Assembly (NCBI RefSeq): GCF_014645195.1
Contig: NZ_BMLK01000015.1
Coordinates: forward strand, 51,194-115,193
DNA length: 64,000 nucleotides
From: Novosphingobium indicum
GTDB taxonomy: Bacteria; Pseudomonadota; Alphaproteobacteria; Sphingomonadales; Sphingomonadaceae
Reading direction: 5' to 3'
Below the pieces are notes generated by a model that did not search any database, was not told the DNA's origin, and saw only the letters and a list, made by a program, of their open reading frames with translations. The first letter of the stretch is position 1. Each line of letters starts with the position of its first letter. The position numbers were made by a program, and so were the translations under genes. Below are positions 34,290 to 43,396 of the stretch, one piece after another.

Positions 34290-34897
34290 TCGCGCGGCTT
34301 CCAGCGGGCTACGCGCCAGAAGTAGTAGAGCACTGTGGCCACTGTAAGGACGATGGTGGCCGTGCCCAGCCATTGCTCCGCCGTCGAGAAGGTCTGGCCC
34401 AGCCATGTCCCGCCCATGATCAGCGCCGCGTTCCAGATCGCGGCGCCGAGGGCCGTAAAGATGAGAAATTGCGCATGCCGCATGTGCGCAAGGCCAGCGG
34501 GAATCGAGATGATCGTTCGGAACATAGGGGCAAAGCGAAGGAAGAAGACAACCCAATGGCCATGCTTGCGCAGGAAGTGGCCGGTCGTCTCGACGTCATG
34601 CCATTCCATGGTCAGCCACCGTCCCCAGCGATCGACGAAAGGCCGTAACTTTTCATAACCCAAACGGTCGGCGGCGAGAAACAGCACATAATTGCCGAGG
34701 GTCGTGCCGATGGTGGCCGTCGCCAGAAGCGGCCAGAATTCCATCTTGCCGCGCGCGACGGCAATGCCGGCCACGCCGAGGATCAGTTCGGAAGGAATGG
34801 GCGGGAATATGTTCTCCAGCATCATCAGGAAAATGATGCCGGGATAACCGCCCTGCCAGATTATCGCATAGATCCACTCAGACACAGGCGACCTCAT
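34268..34897 (-). CDS. DedA family membrane protein
   Basis: 209-aa inner-membrane protein of the DedA/VTT group, implicated in phospholipid recycling and envelope homeostasis (flippase-type function in recently studied members). Landmarks: ENIFPPIPSELIL near residues 28-40, the reentrant-type RFAPMFRTIISIPAGLAHM, and several hydrophobic helices to FWRVARWKP. Its 3' end overlaps xerC by 22 bp in convergent orientation. The ATG at 34897 is 21 bp after the gshB stop (34919), so the two may share a transcript. Confidence 0.92.
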   Translation of the reverse strand: MRSPVSEWIYAIIWQGGYPGIIFLMMLENIFPPIPSELILGVAGIAVARGKMEFWPLLATATIGTTLGNYVLFLAADRLGYEKLRPFVDRWGRWLTMEWHDVETTGHFLRKHGHWVVFFLRFAPMFRTIISIPAGLAHMRHAQFLIFTALGAAIWNAALIMGGTWLGQTFSTAEQWLGTATIVLTVATVLYYFWRVARWKPRDQSCSRG

Positions 34898-34918
34898 GGA
34901 AGCTCTGTGCCTGAACGA

Positions 34919-35905
34919 TTACATCGCCGCGTGGCGCACTTCGATCGCGTCCCAGATTTTCGCGGAAGTATCCGTCCCGTTGAACTTGTCGATCGCCACG
35001 ATACCCGTGGGTGAAGTCACGTTGATTTCTGTGAGCCATTTTCCGCCAATCACATCGATACCGACGAAAACGAGGCCTCGGGCCTTCAGTTCCGGTGCGA
35101 GCGACGCACAGATCTCTTCTTCGGCTGAAGTGAGGCCGCAGGCCTCCGCCGATCCGCCGACGGCCAGGTTTGAGCGGAACTCGCCCTCGCCCGGCTTGCG
35201 ATTGATGGCCCCCGCGAACTCGCCGTCCACAAGCACGATCCGCTTGTCGCCTTCGGCCACATCCGGGAGGAAAGGCTGCACCATAAAAGGTTCGACCCAG
35301 GCATTCTGGAACATTTCCACCAGTGCGCCGAGGTTGCTGCCATCCGCCGGCACCCGGAATACCGCCTTGCCGCCGTTGCCGTGCAGCGGCTTGACGACGA
35401 GATCGCCGGGCATGCCGCCTTCAACCATCCGCTGCTGGAACAGCTTCACGTCCTCGATACGGCGGGCAATGAAGGTCGGCGGCATGAAGCGGGCATAGTC
35501 GAGTACGAAGACCTTCTCCGGTGCGTTGCGCACCGAAACCGGGTCGTTGACAACCAGCGTCTGGCCGGCGAGGCGCTCAAGCAGGTGCGTTGCCGTGATG
35601 TAGCCCAGATCGAACGGCGGGTCCTGTCGCATCAGCACGACATCGATGTCGTCGACGAGGTCGATCAGTCGGTATTCGCCGCGCGTGAAATGCGCGCCTT
35701 CGACACGTTGCACTGTCACCGGGGCGCCCCAGCAGGTCAGACGGCCCACTGCCCCCTGAGAGGCATCATAGGCGAGCGTCCGCACATCGTAGTGAAACAG
35801 CCTGTGCCCGCGCTCCTGCGCCGAGAGCATCAGCGCAAAGGAAGAGTCCCCTGCAATGTTGATGCTTTCGAGCGGGTCCATCTGGACGGCGATGCGTAGG
35901 GTCAT
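34919..35905 (-). CDS. gshB: Glutathione synthase
   Basis: Joins gamma-glutamylcysteine and glycine with ATP. 328 aa from ATG 35905. N-terminal preATP-grasp domain (RIAVQMDPLESINIAGDSSFALM), then the ATP-grasp domain with VKPLHGNGGKAVFRV (loop over ATP), MVQPFLPDV, RIVLVDGEFAGAINRKP and the metal-binding GIDVIGGKWLTEINVTSPTG. It belongs to the conserved run rsmI-yraN-gshB that follows the divergent LppC-type gene in many alphaproteobacteria. Confidence 0.96.
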   Translation of the reverse strand: MTLRIAVQMDPLESINIAGDSSFALMLSAQERGHRLFHYDVRTLAYDASQGAVGRLTCWGAPVTVQRVEGAHFTRGEYRLIDLVDDIDVVLMRQDPPFDLGYITATHLLERLAGQTLVVNDPVSVRNAPEKVFVLDYARFMPPTFIARRIEDVKLFQQRMVEGGMPGDLVVKPLHGNGGKAVFRVPADGSNLGALVEMFQNAWVEPFMVQPFLPDVAEGDKRIVLVDGEFAGAINRKPGEGEFRSNLAVGGSAEACGLTSAEEEICASLAPELKARGLVFVGIDVIGGKWLTEINVTSPTGIVAIDKFNGTDTSAKIWDAIEVRHAAM

Positions 35906-35973
35906 GAAGTGTGGTCCTGCAATGAAGCGTCGGCGCGCGGCCTAGCGGGAATTCGGGTCTGGGGCGAGGCCTT

Positions 35974-36336
35974 TCAAGTGCCCGGTTGCCAGGCATTGAC
36001 GATCCGGCGCGGCCAGGATCGCGGCGCCATCAGCATCACGTCGATACGCTGGGTGTCGCCGGCCTTCGCATAGCGACTGGCAATGGTCTCCGCCGCCGCA
36101 GCGACGCGCCGCAAGCGGGGAGCGGTTATGGCCGTGTCGAGTTCCTCCCGGCTGCCCCGCCACTTGACCTCGATAAAGCACAGCGTCTTGCCGCGGCGCG
36201 CGACAATATCCACTTCCCCTCGTGGCGAACGCACCCGCCTGCCGACTATGCGCCACCCCGTCAGCATAAGATAAAGCGCGGCCCATCGTTCTGCACGGCG
36301 TCCGTTTCTCTCGGCCTTGCTCCGCTTGCGGGTCAT
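35974..36336 (-). CDS. yraN: YraN family endonuclease-like protein (UPF0102)
   Basis: 120-aa protein with the nuclease fold core GEVDIVARRGKTLCFIEVKWR, matching the E...D...ExK layout of the restriction-endonuclease-like superfamily (Asp, Glu, Lys all present). A basic N-terminus (MTRKRSKAERNGRRAER) would help contact nucleic acid. The biological substrate is not known. The start overlaps the rsmI stop as ATGA (36333-36336). Confidence 0.92.
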   Translation of the reverse strand: MTRKRSKAERNGRRAERWAALYLMLTGWRIVGRRVRSPRGEVDIVARRGKTLCFIEVKWRGSREELDTAITAPRLRRVAAAAETIASRYAKAGDTQRIDVMLMAPRSWPRRIVNAWQPGT

Positions 36337-37172
36337 TTCAGCTCCATCGCCCGCGCATAGAGTTCCTTGCGGTCTTTGCCTGTAGCCTTGGCGACCCGCG
36401 CAGCAGCCTGCGAGGGTTTGGCTTCCGCCAATTCCGCCAGCAGCAGCGCATCGATATCCACGTTTTCGGGCAGTTCGTCCGAAGGCGGACCGATCATCAG
36501 TACGATCTCGCCCTTGGGCGGGTGGGCCGCATAGTGCGCCGAAAGCTCGGAAGGCGTGCCGCTACGGCATTCTTCGAACCGCTTGGTCAACTCGCGGGCA
36601 ACGGCAACCTCGCGCCTGGGCAGGACGGAATCGATCGCCGACAGGGCCGCATCCAGACGCGGCGCGGTTTCATAGAAGATCAACGTAGCCTTCACCGCGC
36701 CCAGTTCCGCCAAGGCTTCCTCTCGGGCCTTTGCCTTGTTGGGCAGAAAGCCGGCGAAGAGGAAGCGGTCATTGGGCAGGCCCGACAGCGTCATACCCAC
36801 CACCGCGGCACTGGGGCCCGGCAGGCTGGTGACCGCGATCCCCCGCTCGCGGGCCAGTCTGACCAGACGATAGCCGGGATCGGAAATCAGCGGTGTTCCC
36901 GCATCGCTAACGAGCGCCACCGGCTCTTCCACCATCAGTGACAGCAATCGCTCACGGTCATTCTCGCTGGCGTGGTCGTCATAGCGGATGAGCCGCTTCT
37001 TCAACCCCAGATGATGCATCAGCTTTCCGGTAACCCGAGTATCCTCGCAAGCGACCGCGGATGCCGAACGCAACATCTCAACCGCTCGCAGCGTTATATC
37101 GCCCAGGTTGCCAATCGGGGTCGCGACTATATACAGCCCCGGTGAAAGAGATTGTTCCATTACAAGACTCAT
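36333..37172 (-). CDS. rsmI: 16S rRNA (cytidine-1402-2'-O)-methyltransferase RsmI
   Basis: SAM-dependent methyltransferase for C1402 in the decoding centre. The ATG at 37172 gives 279 aa; ATG 37160 is four codons downstream, and neither has a strong ribosome-binding site. Longer in-frame sequence upstream is antisense to the LppC-type gene and is not credible. Family motifs: ATPIGNLGDIT, SDAGTPLISDPG and GPSAAVVG, plus the RsmI-type C-terminal KATGKDRKELY. It is divergent from the LppC-like gene with a 27-bp gap and coupled to yraN. Confidence 0.94.
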   Translation of the reverse strand: MSLVMEQSLSPGLYIVATPIGNLGDITLRAVEMLRSASAVACEDTRVTGKLMHHLGLKKRLIRYDDHASENDRERLLSLMVEEPVALVSDAGTPLISDPGYRLVRLARERGIAVTSLPGPSAAVVGMTLSGLPNDRFLFAGFLPNKAKAREEALAELGAVKATLIFYETAPRLDAALSAIDSVLPRREVAVARELTKRFEECRSGTPSELSAHYAAHPPKGEIVLMIGPPSDELPENVDIDALLLAELAEAKPSQAAARVAKATGKDRKELYARAMELK

Positions 37173-37199
37173 GGCCAAGTACCCAGGGAGCGGCAAGGG

Positions 37200-38372
37200 A
37201 TGTTTGACAAGTGCTTGAATTCGCCGATGAATCGGCGAAATCTTCTTGCCGCTACGACAATGGCGGTGTTGGCCGGCTGTACCGTGGTGCCCAAGGCACC
37301 GGCCCCGACCACGCCGGTCCCGACGCCGACGCCCACTGAAAGCGTCATTCCCGAAGACACGGCCCATCATCGCGTGGCGCTGCTGGTGCCGGTGAGCGGC
37401 AAGAATGCCGCCGTGGGCCAGTCTATCGCCAATGCCGCGAACATGGCGCTGCTCGATACCGGCGCCAAGAATCTGCGGATCACCACCTACGACACCGGTA
37501 ACAATGCCGCCGACGCGGCCCGCCGCGCGCTGGCTGACGGCAATCGCCTGATCCTCGGTCCGCTGCTCTCGGACAACATTCCAGCAGTTGCGGCAGTGGC
37601 CCGTCCGGAAGACGTTCCACTGATCTCGTTTTCGAACGATGAAAAGGCGGCGTCGAAGAACGTCTTTATCATGGGCAACCTGCCCGGGCAGTCGATCCAG
37701 CGCACGGTCGAATATGCCCACGCGCATGGCGTTTCGGCTTATGCCGCGCTCATACCCCGTGGCGAATATGGCGACCGTGCCAGCGACGCGCTGCTATCTT
37801 CGGTGCGCAGCAGTGGCGGTGCGGTGATCGCCATGGAACCCTATGATCGTACGGCCGCATCGATCGGCGGAGCGGCTACCCGGCTCAAGGCCAAGAGCGG
37901 CTATGGCGCCCTTCTCGTCGCTGACGGCGGAAAGCTCTCTGCCCGTGCCGCCACGGCCTTCCGCGCTGGTGGCGAAAACGCAAATGTCCGTCTCCTGGGC
38001 ACGGAGCTGTGGGGCGGCGAACGCGAACTGACATCGACGCCTGCGCTCAACGGGGCATGGTATGCAACCGTCTCCGATCAGCGTTTCCCGCAGTTTTCCA
38101 ATAGCTATCGCTCACGTTTCGGCGCGCAGCCCTTCCGCATTGCGACGCTTGGCTACGACGCCGTTCTTCTGACCCTGCGCATTTCGCGCGACTGGAAGGT
38201 CGGCAAGAAGTTCCCGACGTCCGACATGCTCGAAAGCGGCGGCTTCCTCGGTCTCGACGGTGCCTTTCGCTTCACACGCGGCGGGATCATCGAGCGCGCG
38301 CTGGAAGTGCGGGAGATCAAGGACGGTTCAGTCTCCGTCGTCAGCCCGGCGCCCAGCAAGTTCGGCGATTGA
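37200..38372 (+). CDS. LppC/LpoA-like penicillin-binding protein activator lipoprotein
   Basis: 390 aa from ATG 37200. Signal peptide with basic n-region (NRRN) and lipobox LAGC (cysteine near residue 27), a Pro/Thr-rich spacer, then a type I periplasmic-binding-protein fold (HRVALLVPVSGKNAAVGQSI, ILGPLLSDNIPAVAAVA, RFPQFSNSYRSRFGAQPFRIATLGYDA). This matches the C-terminal half of LpoA, which activates PBP1A; the N-terminal TPR half of enteric LpoA is absent, as is usual in alphaproteobacteria. Ligand binding is possible but unproved. Divergent from rsmI. Confidence 0.88.
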   Translation: MFDKCLNSPMNRRNLLAATTMAVLAGCTVVPKAPAPTTPVPTPTPTESVIPEDTAHHRVALLVPVSGKNAAVGQSIANAANMALLDTGAKNLRITTYDTGNNAADAARRALADGNRLILGPLLSDNIPAVAAVARPEDVPLISFSNDEKAASKNVFIMGNLPGQSIQRTVEYAHAHGVSAYAALIPRGEYGDRASDALLSSVRSSGGAVIAMEPYDRTAASIGGAATRLKAKSGYGALLVADGGKLSARAATAFRAGGENANVRLLGTELWGGERELTSTPALNGAWYATVSDQRFPQFSNSYRSRFGAQPFRIATLGYDAVLLTLRISRDWKVGKKFPTSDMLESGGFLGLDGAFRFTRGGIIERALEVREIKDGSVSVVSPAPSKFGD

Positions 38373-38462
38373 CCTCTGGAGGGCTCTGAAGGCCCTGCAA
38401 TCGGAGGATAAGCGCAAGTGTGCGCTTGATCGCGGATTCAGGCGCTGCGTATAGTCGCGGCC

Positions 38463-40472
38463 ATGTCCGATGACCTGTTCGACAAGCTGCCTGCCGCTGG
38501 TGGGGAATCCTACGATGGTTCCGCAATCGAGGTGCTGGAGGGGCTCGAGCCCGTCCGCAGGCGCCCCGGCATGTATATCGGCGGCACCGACGAGCGTGCC
38601 CTGCACCATCTCGCCGCTGAAGTGCTCGACAACGCGATGGATGAGGCGGTGGCAGGCCATGCCAACCGCATCGAAGTGACGCTGGAGGAAGAACCCGGTA
38701 CCGCCGGCCGGCTGACCATTACCGACAACGGGCGCGGCATCCCAGTCGACGAGCATCCGAAATATCCGGGCAAGTCGGCGCTGGAAGTCATTCTGTCGAC
38801 GCTGCACTCCGGCGGCAAGTTCTCGGGCAAGGCCTATGCGACCTCGGGCGGTTTGCACGGTGTCGGTATCTCGGTGGTCAATGCCCTGTCGGTGAAGACC
38901 CGCGTCGAGGTCGCCCGCAACAAGGAGCTTTACGCGCAAGAATTTTCGCGCGGGCAGACGCTGGGGCCTATCCAGAAAGTCGGCGCGGCGCCCAATCGGC
39001 GCGGTACGGCCGTCACTTTCACGCCCGACACCGAGATTTTCGGCGAGCAGAAGTTCAAGCCCGCCCGGCTGTTCAAGCTGGTACGGTCGAAGGCCTACCT
39101 CTTTGCGGGCGTCGAAATCCGCTGGAAGTGCTCGCCCGCGCTCGCCAGCGAAGACGTGCCCGAAGAAGCGACATTCCAGTTTCCGGGCGGCCTCGCCGAT
39201 CATCTTGCCGAGCAGGTCGGCACCCGCGAATGCGTAACCAGCCAGTTCTTTTCAGGCTCGCAGGAATTCCCGGCTGGCGAAGACGGTCCCGAACAGGGGC
39301 GGGTCGAGTGGGCGATTGCCTGGCCGCTCTACTCGGACGGGTCCTATTCCTGGTACTGCAACACCATTCCGACCCCGGATGGCGGCACCCACGAACAGGG
39401 CCTGCGCGCTGCGCTGACCAAGGGCATTCGTGCCTTTGCCGAACTGGTCGGGCAACAGAAGAAGGCCAAGGACATTACGCCGGACGACGTGGTAACCGGC
39501 AGCGAAGTCATGCTCTCGGTCTTCATCCGCGATCCGCAGTTCCAGAGTCAGACGAAAGACCGCCTCACCAGCCCCGAGGCCGCGCGTCTCGTCGAAAACG
39601 CGATCCGCGATCACTTCGACCATTTTCTCACCGACAATCTCGAACGCGGCAAGGCGCTGCTCGGTTCGATCATGGAGCGCATGGATGACCGCCTGCGCCG
39701 CAAGGCCGAACGCGACGTCAAGCGCAAGACCGCGACCAATGCCAAGAAGCTGCGCCTTCCCGGCAAGCTGACCGACTGTTCGGGCGAAGGTCAGGGCGAG
39801 ACCGAGCTGTTCATCGTCGAAGGCGACAGCGCCGGCGGCTCCGCCAAGCAGGCGCGCGATCGCAAGACCCAAGCGATCCTGCCAATCCGCGGCAAGATCC
39901 TCAATGTCGCGTCGGCAAGCGCGGACAAGATCCGCGGCAACCAGGAAATCGGCGATCTGATGCTGGCGCTGGGCTGCGGCGTCCGCAAGGACTGCAACGC
40001 CGACAATTTGCGCTACGACCGGGTCATCATCATGACCGACGCCGACGTCGACGGTGCGCATATCGCCACACTGCTGATGACGTTCTTCTTCCAGGAAATG
40101 CCGGACATCGTGCGACGTGGGCATCTCTATCTCGCGCAGCCGCCGCTTTACCGCCTCACCGCCGGATCAACCTCGGCCTATGCCCGCGACGAAGCCCACC
40201 GCGCCGAGCTGGAAGCGACGCAGTTCAAGGGCAAGAAGGTCGAAGTCGGGCGCTTCAAGGGCCTTGGCGAAATGAACCCGCAGCAGCTTCGCGAAACGAC
40301 AATGGCCCCTGCATCCCGATCGTTGATCCGCATCACCCTGCCCCCTGAATACGAGGACCGGGCAGCGGTGAAGGATCTGGTCAATCGCCTGATGGGCCGC
40401 AATCCCGAGCATCGCTTCGAGTTCATCCAGAACCGCGCGGGCGAAGTCGACCGCGACCTCATCGACGCCTGA
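38463..40472 (+). CDS. parE: DNA topoisomerase IV subunit B
   Basis: ATPase subunit of topoisomerase IV, which decatenates daughter chromosomes. 669 aa. GHKL ATPase motifs: [17 protein letters not shown] and [15 protein letters not shown]; the stretch [19 protein letters not shown] is characteristic of ParE over GyrB. TOPRIM motif [15 protein letters not shown] and DADVDGAHI follow. The C-terminus ends normally in [13 protein letters not shown]. mazG begins 11 bp after the stop. Confidence 0.96.
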   Translation: MSDDLFDKLPAAGGESYDGSAIEVLEGLEPVRRRPGMYIGGTDERALHHLAAEVLDNAMDEAVAGHANRIEVTLEEEPGTAGRLTITDNGRGIPVDEHPKYPGKSALEVILSTLHSGGKFSGKAYATSGGLHGVGISVVNALSVKTRVEVARNKELYAQEFSRGQTLGPIQKVGAAPNRRGTAVTFTPDTEIFGEQKFKPARLFKLVRSKAYLFAGVEIRWKCSPALASEDVPEEATFQFPGGLADHLAEQVGTRECVTSQFFSGSQEFPAGEDGPEQGRVEWAIAWPLYSDGSYSWYCNTIPTPDGGTHEQGLRAALTKGIRAFAELVGQQKKAKDITPDDVVTGSEVMLSVFIRDPQFQSQTKDRLTSPEAARLVENAIRDHFDHFLTDNLERGKALLGSIMERMDDRLRRKAERDVKRKTATNAKKLRLPGKLTDCSGEGQGETELFIVEGDSAGGSAKQARDRKTQAILPIRGKILNVASASADKIRGNQEIGDLMLALGCGVRKDCNADNLRYDRVIIMTDADVDGAHIATLLMTFFFQEMPDIVRRGHLYLAQPPLYRLTAGSTSAYARDEAHRAELEATQFKGKKVEVGRFKGLGEMNPQQLRETTMAPASRSLIRITLPPEYEDRAAVKDLVNRLMGRNPEHRFEFIQNRAGEVDRDLIDA

Positions 40473-40483
40473 GGCTTGGTGCC

Positions 40484-41272
40484 ATGTCGGAAGCACGCCA
40501 CCAGCAAATCGACCGCCTGCTTGCGATCATGGCGCGCCTGCGTGATCCGGAGACGGGCTGTGAGTGGGACCGGGCCCAGACCTTCGCGACGATCGCACCC
40601 TATACGATCGAAGAAGCCTACGAGGTTGCCGACGCCATCGAGCGGAACGACCTGGCAGCCCTGCGCGATGAGCTCGGGGACCTGCTGCTGCAGGTCGTGT
40701 TCCATGCGCGCATGGCGGAGGAGGCGGACCACTTCGCCTTCGCCGATGTCGCTGCGTCGATTTCCGACAAGCTGGAGGCCCGGCATCCGCACATCTTCGG
40801 CGACGATGCGTCCGGCGATGCCCAGACCGAACGCTGGGAAAAGCTCAAGGCGAAGGAACGGGCGGCAAAGGGGGAGACAAGTGCCGTCGATGGCGTTGCC
40901 TTGTCATTACCCGCATTGATGCGCGCGGAAAAACTGCAAAAGCGCGCTGCGCGTGTCGGTTTCGACTGGCCCGATCCCAGCGGCGCAGCTGAAAAGGTTC
41001 ATGAGGAAATGGGCGAACTCGCCGAGGCCGATCCCGGCAGCAAGCTCGAAGAAGCCGGCGACCTGCTGTTCGCAGCCGTCAATCTCGTCCGTCTCAATGG
41101 CATAGCACCCGAGGACGCCTTGCGCGCTGCCAATGCCAAGTTCGAGCGGCGATTCCGGGCTATGGAATCACTGGCATCCAGCGAGAACCGGGACTTCGCC
41201 AAGCTCTCGCTCGACCAGCAGGAGAGCTACTGGCAGGCCGTCAAAGCATCAGAGCGAGGCAAAACGGCCTAG
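40484..41272 (+). CDS. mazG: Nucleoside triphosphate pyrophosphohydrolase MazG
   Basis: All-alpha NTP pyrophosphatase cleaning nucleotide pools or lowering alarmone levels. 262 aa, the two-domain full-length type. The metal-binding EExxE...ExxD pattern is seen in TIEEAYEVADAIE and LRDELGDLLLQVVFHARMAEE; a second similar helix pair is in EEMGELAEADPGSKLEEAGDLLFAAVN. The last 24 bp overlap the convergent hflX gene. Co-transcription with parE is likely from the 11-bp gap. Confidence 0.94.
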   Translation: MSEARHQQIDRLLAIMARLRDPETGCEWDRAQTFATIAPYTIEEAYEVADAIERNDLAALRDELGDLLLQVVFHARMAEEADHFAFADVAASISDKLEARHPHIFGDDASGDAQTERWEKLKAKERAAKGETSAVDGVALSLPALMRAEKLQKRAARVGFDWPDPSGAAEKVHEEMGELAEADPGSKLEEAGDLLFAAVNLVRLNGIAPEDALRAANAKFERRFRAMESLASSENRDFAKLSLDQQESYWQAVKASERGKTA

Positions 41273-42577
41273 TTCGCGTTCGGTCAGCCGGACTTTCAGT
41301 CGCAGTTGCGGGCCATCGGCCCCCTCACCCGCCTGTTCCTCGGACACGACGTTCCCGCGTGCATGCAGGAACGCAATGCGCTGGCCATCGGCAGCGGGAA
41401 GAACGAAGTCGTAAATCTTCGAATCCGCCGTCAACTTCTTGCCGACGACCTCCAGAAGATTGTCGCACCCTATTCCGGTCAGTGCCGAAAGCGGCACGAT
41501 CGTCTCTCCCTCCCGATGGGTGATGGCTTCGCGCAGCTGATCGGCCTGTTCCGCGCCGAGGAGATCCCACTTGTTCCACACTTCGATGATCGGAATCGGG
41601 AATTCGCTCTCTTCGCCGTCTTCGCCAGGCACAATGCCAAGGTCGGCCAGGACATCGAGAACCTGCTTCTTTTGCGCCTCGGTATCGGGATTGGCGATGT
41701 CGCGCACATGCAGGATCACGTCCGCAGCGGTGACTTCTTCCAGCGTCGCGCGGAAGGCAGCAACGAGCTGCGTGGGAAGATCCGAAATGAAGCCCACCGT
41801 GTCCGACAGGATTGCCTTCTCGACACCCGGAAGCCGGATCGCCCGCATCGTCGGATCTAGCGTGGCGAACAGCAGGTCCTGCGCCATGACATCGGCGCCC
41901 GTAAGGCGGTTGAACAGCGTCGACTTGCCCGCATTGGTATAGCCGACCAGTGCAGCTACCGGCCAGGGCGCCTTTTCGCGGCGTTCCCGGTGGAGCCCGC
42001 GTGTCCGTCGCACCTGTTCAAGTTCGCGCCGGATCTTGGCCATGCGATCGCGGATCAACCGGCGGTCGGCCTCGATCTGCGTTTCACCCGGACCACCGAG
42101 GAAACCGAAGCCACCGCGCTGGCGCTCAAGGTGAGTCCAACTCCGCACAAGGCGGCCGGCCTGATAATCGAGATGTGCCAGTTCGACCTGCAGCCGGCCT
42201 TCCGCCGTTGCCGCGCGTTCGCCGAAGATCTCGAGGATCAGCCCGGTCCGGTCGATAACCTTGCGCTTGAGCTTTTCTTCGAGGTTTCGCTGCTGGATCG
42301 CCGATAGCGAACCATCGACAATGACCAGTTCGGCCTCGTTGAGTTCGCAGCCAGTCGCAATGTTCTGGATCTGGCCTTCGCCGAACAGCGTACCGGGACG
42401 CGGCTCGCGAATGGGAATGGCCACGGCATCCGCCACCACGAGGCCGATTGCCAAGGCAAGCCCCTTCGCCTCTTCGAGGCGTGCGTCGGGATCGAGATCC
42501 CCTCTCCCGCGCATCTGAGGATAGGCGACGAAGGCACGCGCACCGCGCGTGACTTCGCCCTTAAGTTCGTCGTTCAA
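41249..42577 (-). CDS. hflX: Ribosome-associated GTPase HflX
   Basis: GTPase that splits stalled or heat-damaged ribosomes. 442 aa from a TTG at 42577 with GGAAAA upstream. N-terminal HflX glycine-rich segment (GLILEIFGERAATAEGRLQVELAHL, RLVRSWTHLERQRGGFGFLGGPGETQ in part) then the G domain: GYTNAGKSTLFNRL (G1), DTVGFISDLP (G3) and NKWD (G4). It follows hfq by 17 bp, the conserved hfq-hflX pairing. Confidence 0.94.
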   Translation of the reverse strand: MNDELKGEVTRGARAFVAYPQMRGRGDLDPDARLEEAKGLALAIGLVVADAVAIPIREPRPGTLFGEGQIQNIATGCELNEAELVIVDGSLSAIQQRNLEEKLKRKVIDRTGLILEIFGERAATAEGRLQVELAHLDYQAGRLVRSWTHLERQRGGFGFLGGPGETQIEADRRLIRDRMAKIRRELEQVRRTRGLHRERREKAPWPVAALVGYTNAGKSTLFNRLTGADVMAQDLLFATLDPTMRAIRLPGVEKAILSDTVGFISDLPTQLVAAFRATLEEVTAADVILHVRDIANPDTEAQKKQVLDVLADLGIVPGEDGEESEFPIPIIEVWNKWDLLGAEQADQLREAITHREGETIVPLSALTGIGCDNLLEVVGKKLTADSKIYDFVLPAADGQRIAFLHARGNVVSEEQAGEGADGPQLRLKVRLTERELGRFASL

Positions 42578-42594
42578 TTGTTTTCCGTCTCGAC

Positions 42595-43164
42595 TCAGTC
42601 GTCGGCTTCTTCATGCGCCTGCAGATCGACCGGAGTCACGGGCTGAATCGTCGAAACGGCATGCTTGTAGGCCAACTGCACATAGCCTTCGCGCTCCAGC
42701 AGCATGCAGAACAGGTCGTAGGCAGCAACGCGGCCCTGCAGCATGACGCCGTTGATCAGGAACATCGTGACCTGCACGCCGGCGCTGCGAATGCTGGAAA
42801 GGAACACGTCCTGAAGCAGGCGGGTCTTCTTCGCACTTTCAGCACCATTGGCGAACTGCTGCGCATCGACCGGGGTCGAAGGCATGATCGTGGAGATCGC
42901 GTGCTTGTAGACAAGCTGAGATTGTCCGTCACGACGCAGCAGGATGGAGAAGTTGTCGAACCAGGTAACGATGCCCTGCAACTTCACGCCCTTCACCAGG
43001 AACATGGTGACGGGGGTCTTGTTCTTGCGCAGGAGGTTGAGGAACTGATCCTGAAGGTTCTGCCCCTTGCCTGCAGAAGTCCCCGATCTTGCGGGAGCCG
43101 ATGCAGGAGCCGCGGAGGGCTCGGGTGCAGGTTTCGGTCGCGCAGAGAGCGTTCGACCAGCCAT
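42595..43164 (-). CDS. hfq: Tandem (two-domain) RNA chaperone Hfq
   Basis: RNA chaperone pairing sRNAs with mRNAs. The ATG at 43164 follows AGGAG and gives 189 aa: a Pro/Ala-rich tail (1-33), Sm domain 1 (about 36-100) and Sm domain 2 (about 114-180). Ordinary Hfq has one domain and 70-100 residues. Both halves keep proximal-face residues (Q38/D39 and Q118/D119; YKHA at 86-89 and 166-169). Domain 1 keeps a basic rim patch (RKNK, 46-49) and distal-face Lys K61; domain 2 has RSAG (126-129) and M141. A ring of three chains would give six Sm folds. It sits between ntrX and hflX, the usual place. Confidence 0.96.
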   Translation of the reverse strand: MAGRTLSARPKPAPEPSAAPASAPARSGTSAGKGQNLQDQFLNLLRKNKTPVTMFLVKGVKLQGIVTWFDNFSILLRRDGQSQLVYKHAISTIMPSTPVDAQQFANGAESAKKTRLLQDVFLSSIRSAGVQVTMFLINGVMLQGRVAAYDLFCMLLEREGYVQLAYKHAVSTIQPVTPVDLQAHEEADD

Positions 43165-43396
43165 TCTCAATCTCCTTTTCTTGGCGGCCGCAGTTGCGGT
43201 CCGCAATCTGGCCGAGGGCTATTCCCTGCGACCGTTTCCGAATCAAAATCTATCCATTTGCTGCATTGCAGTAAACACGAGAATTCTACCGGATATTTTC
43301 CGGTAAGCACCTGACAAGAATCACAACGCGAGTGCGATATCCGGAATTGTTTCGCGATGTGCGCAAAACGTGCATTTCATGAATGTCCCGCAGGGA
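43165..43396 (-). promoter_or_regulatory. Gap between ntrX and hfq, probable hfq promoter region
   Basis: 232 bp, more AT-rich than its surroundings, with no credible gene. It holds a small hairpin (ACCGGA 43288-43293 with TCCGGT 43299-43304) that could end ntrX transcripts, though no U-tract follows. The size of the gap suggests hfq-hflX have their own promoter; I could not pick a convincing -35/-10. Confidence 0.4.
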
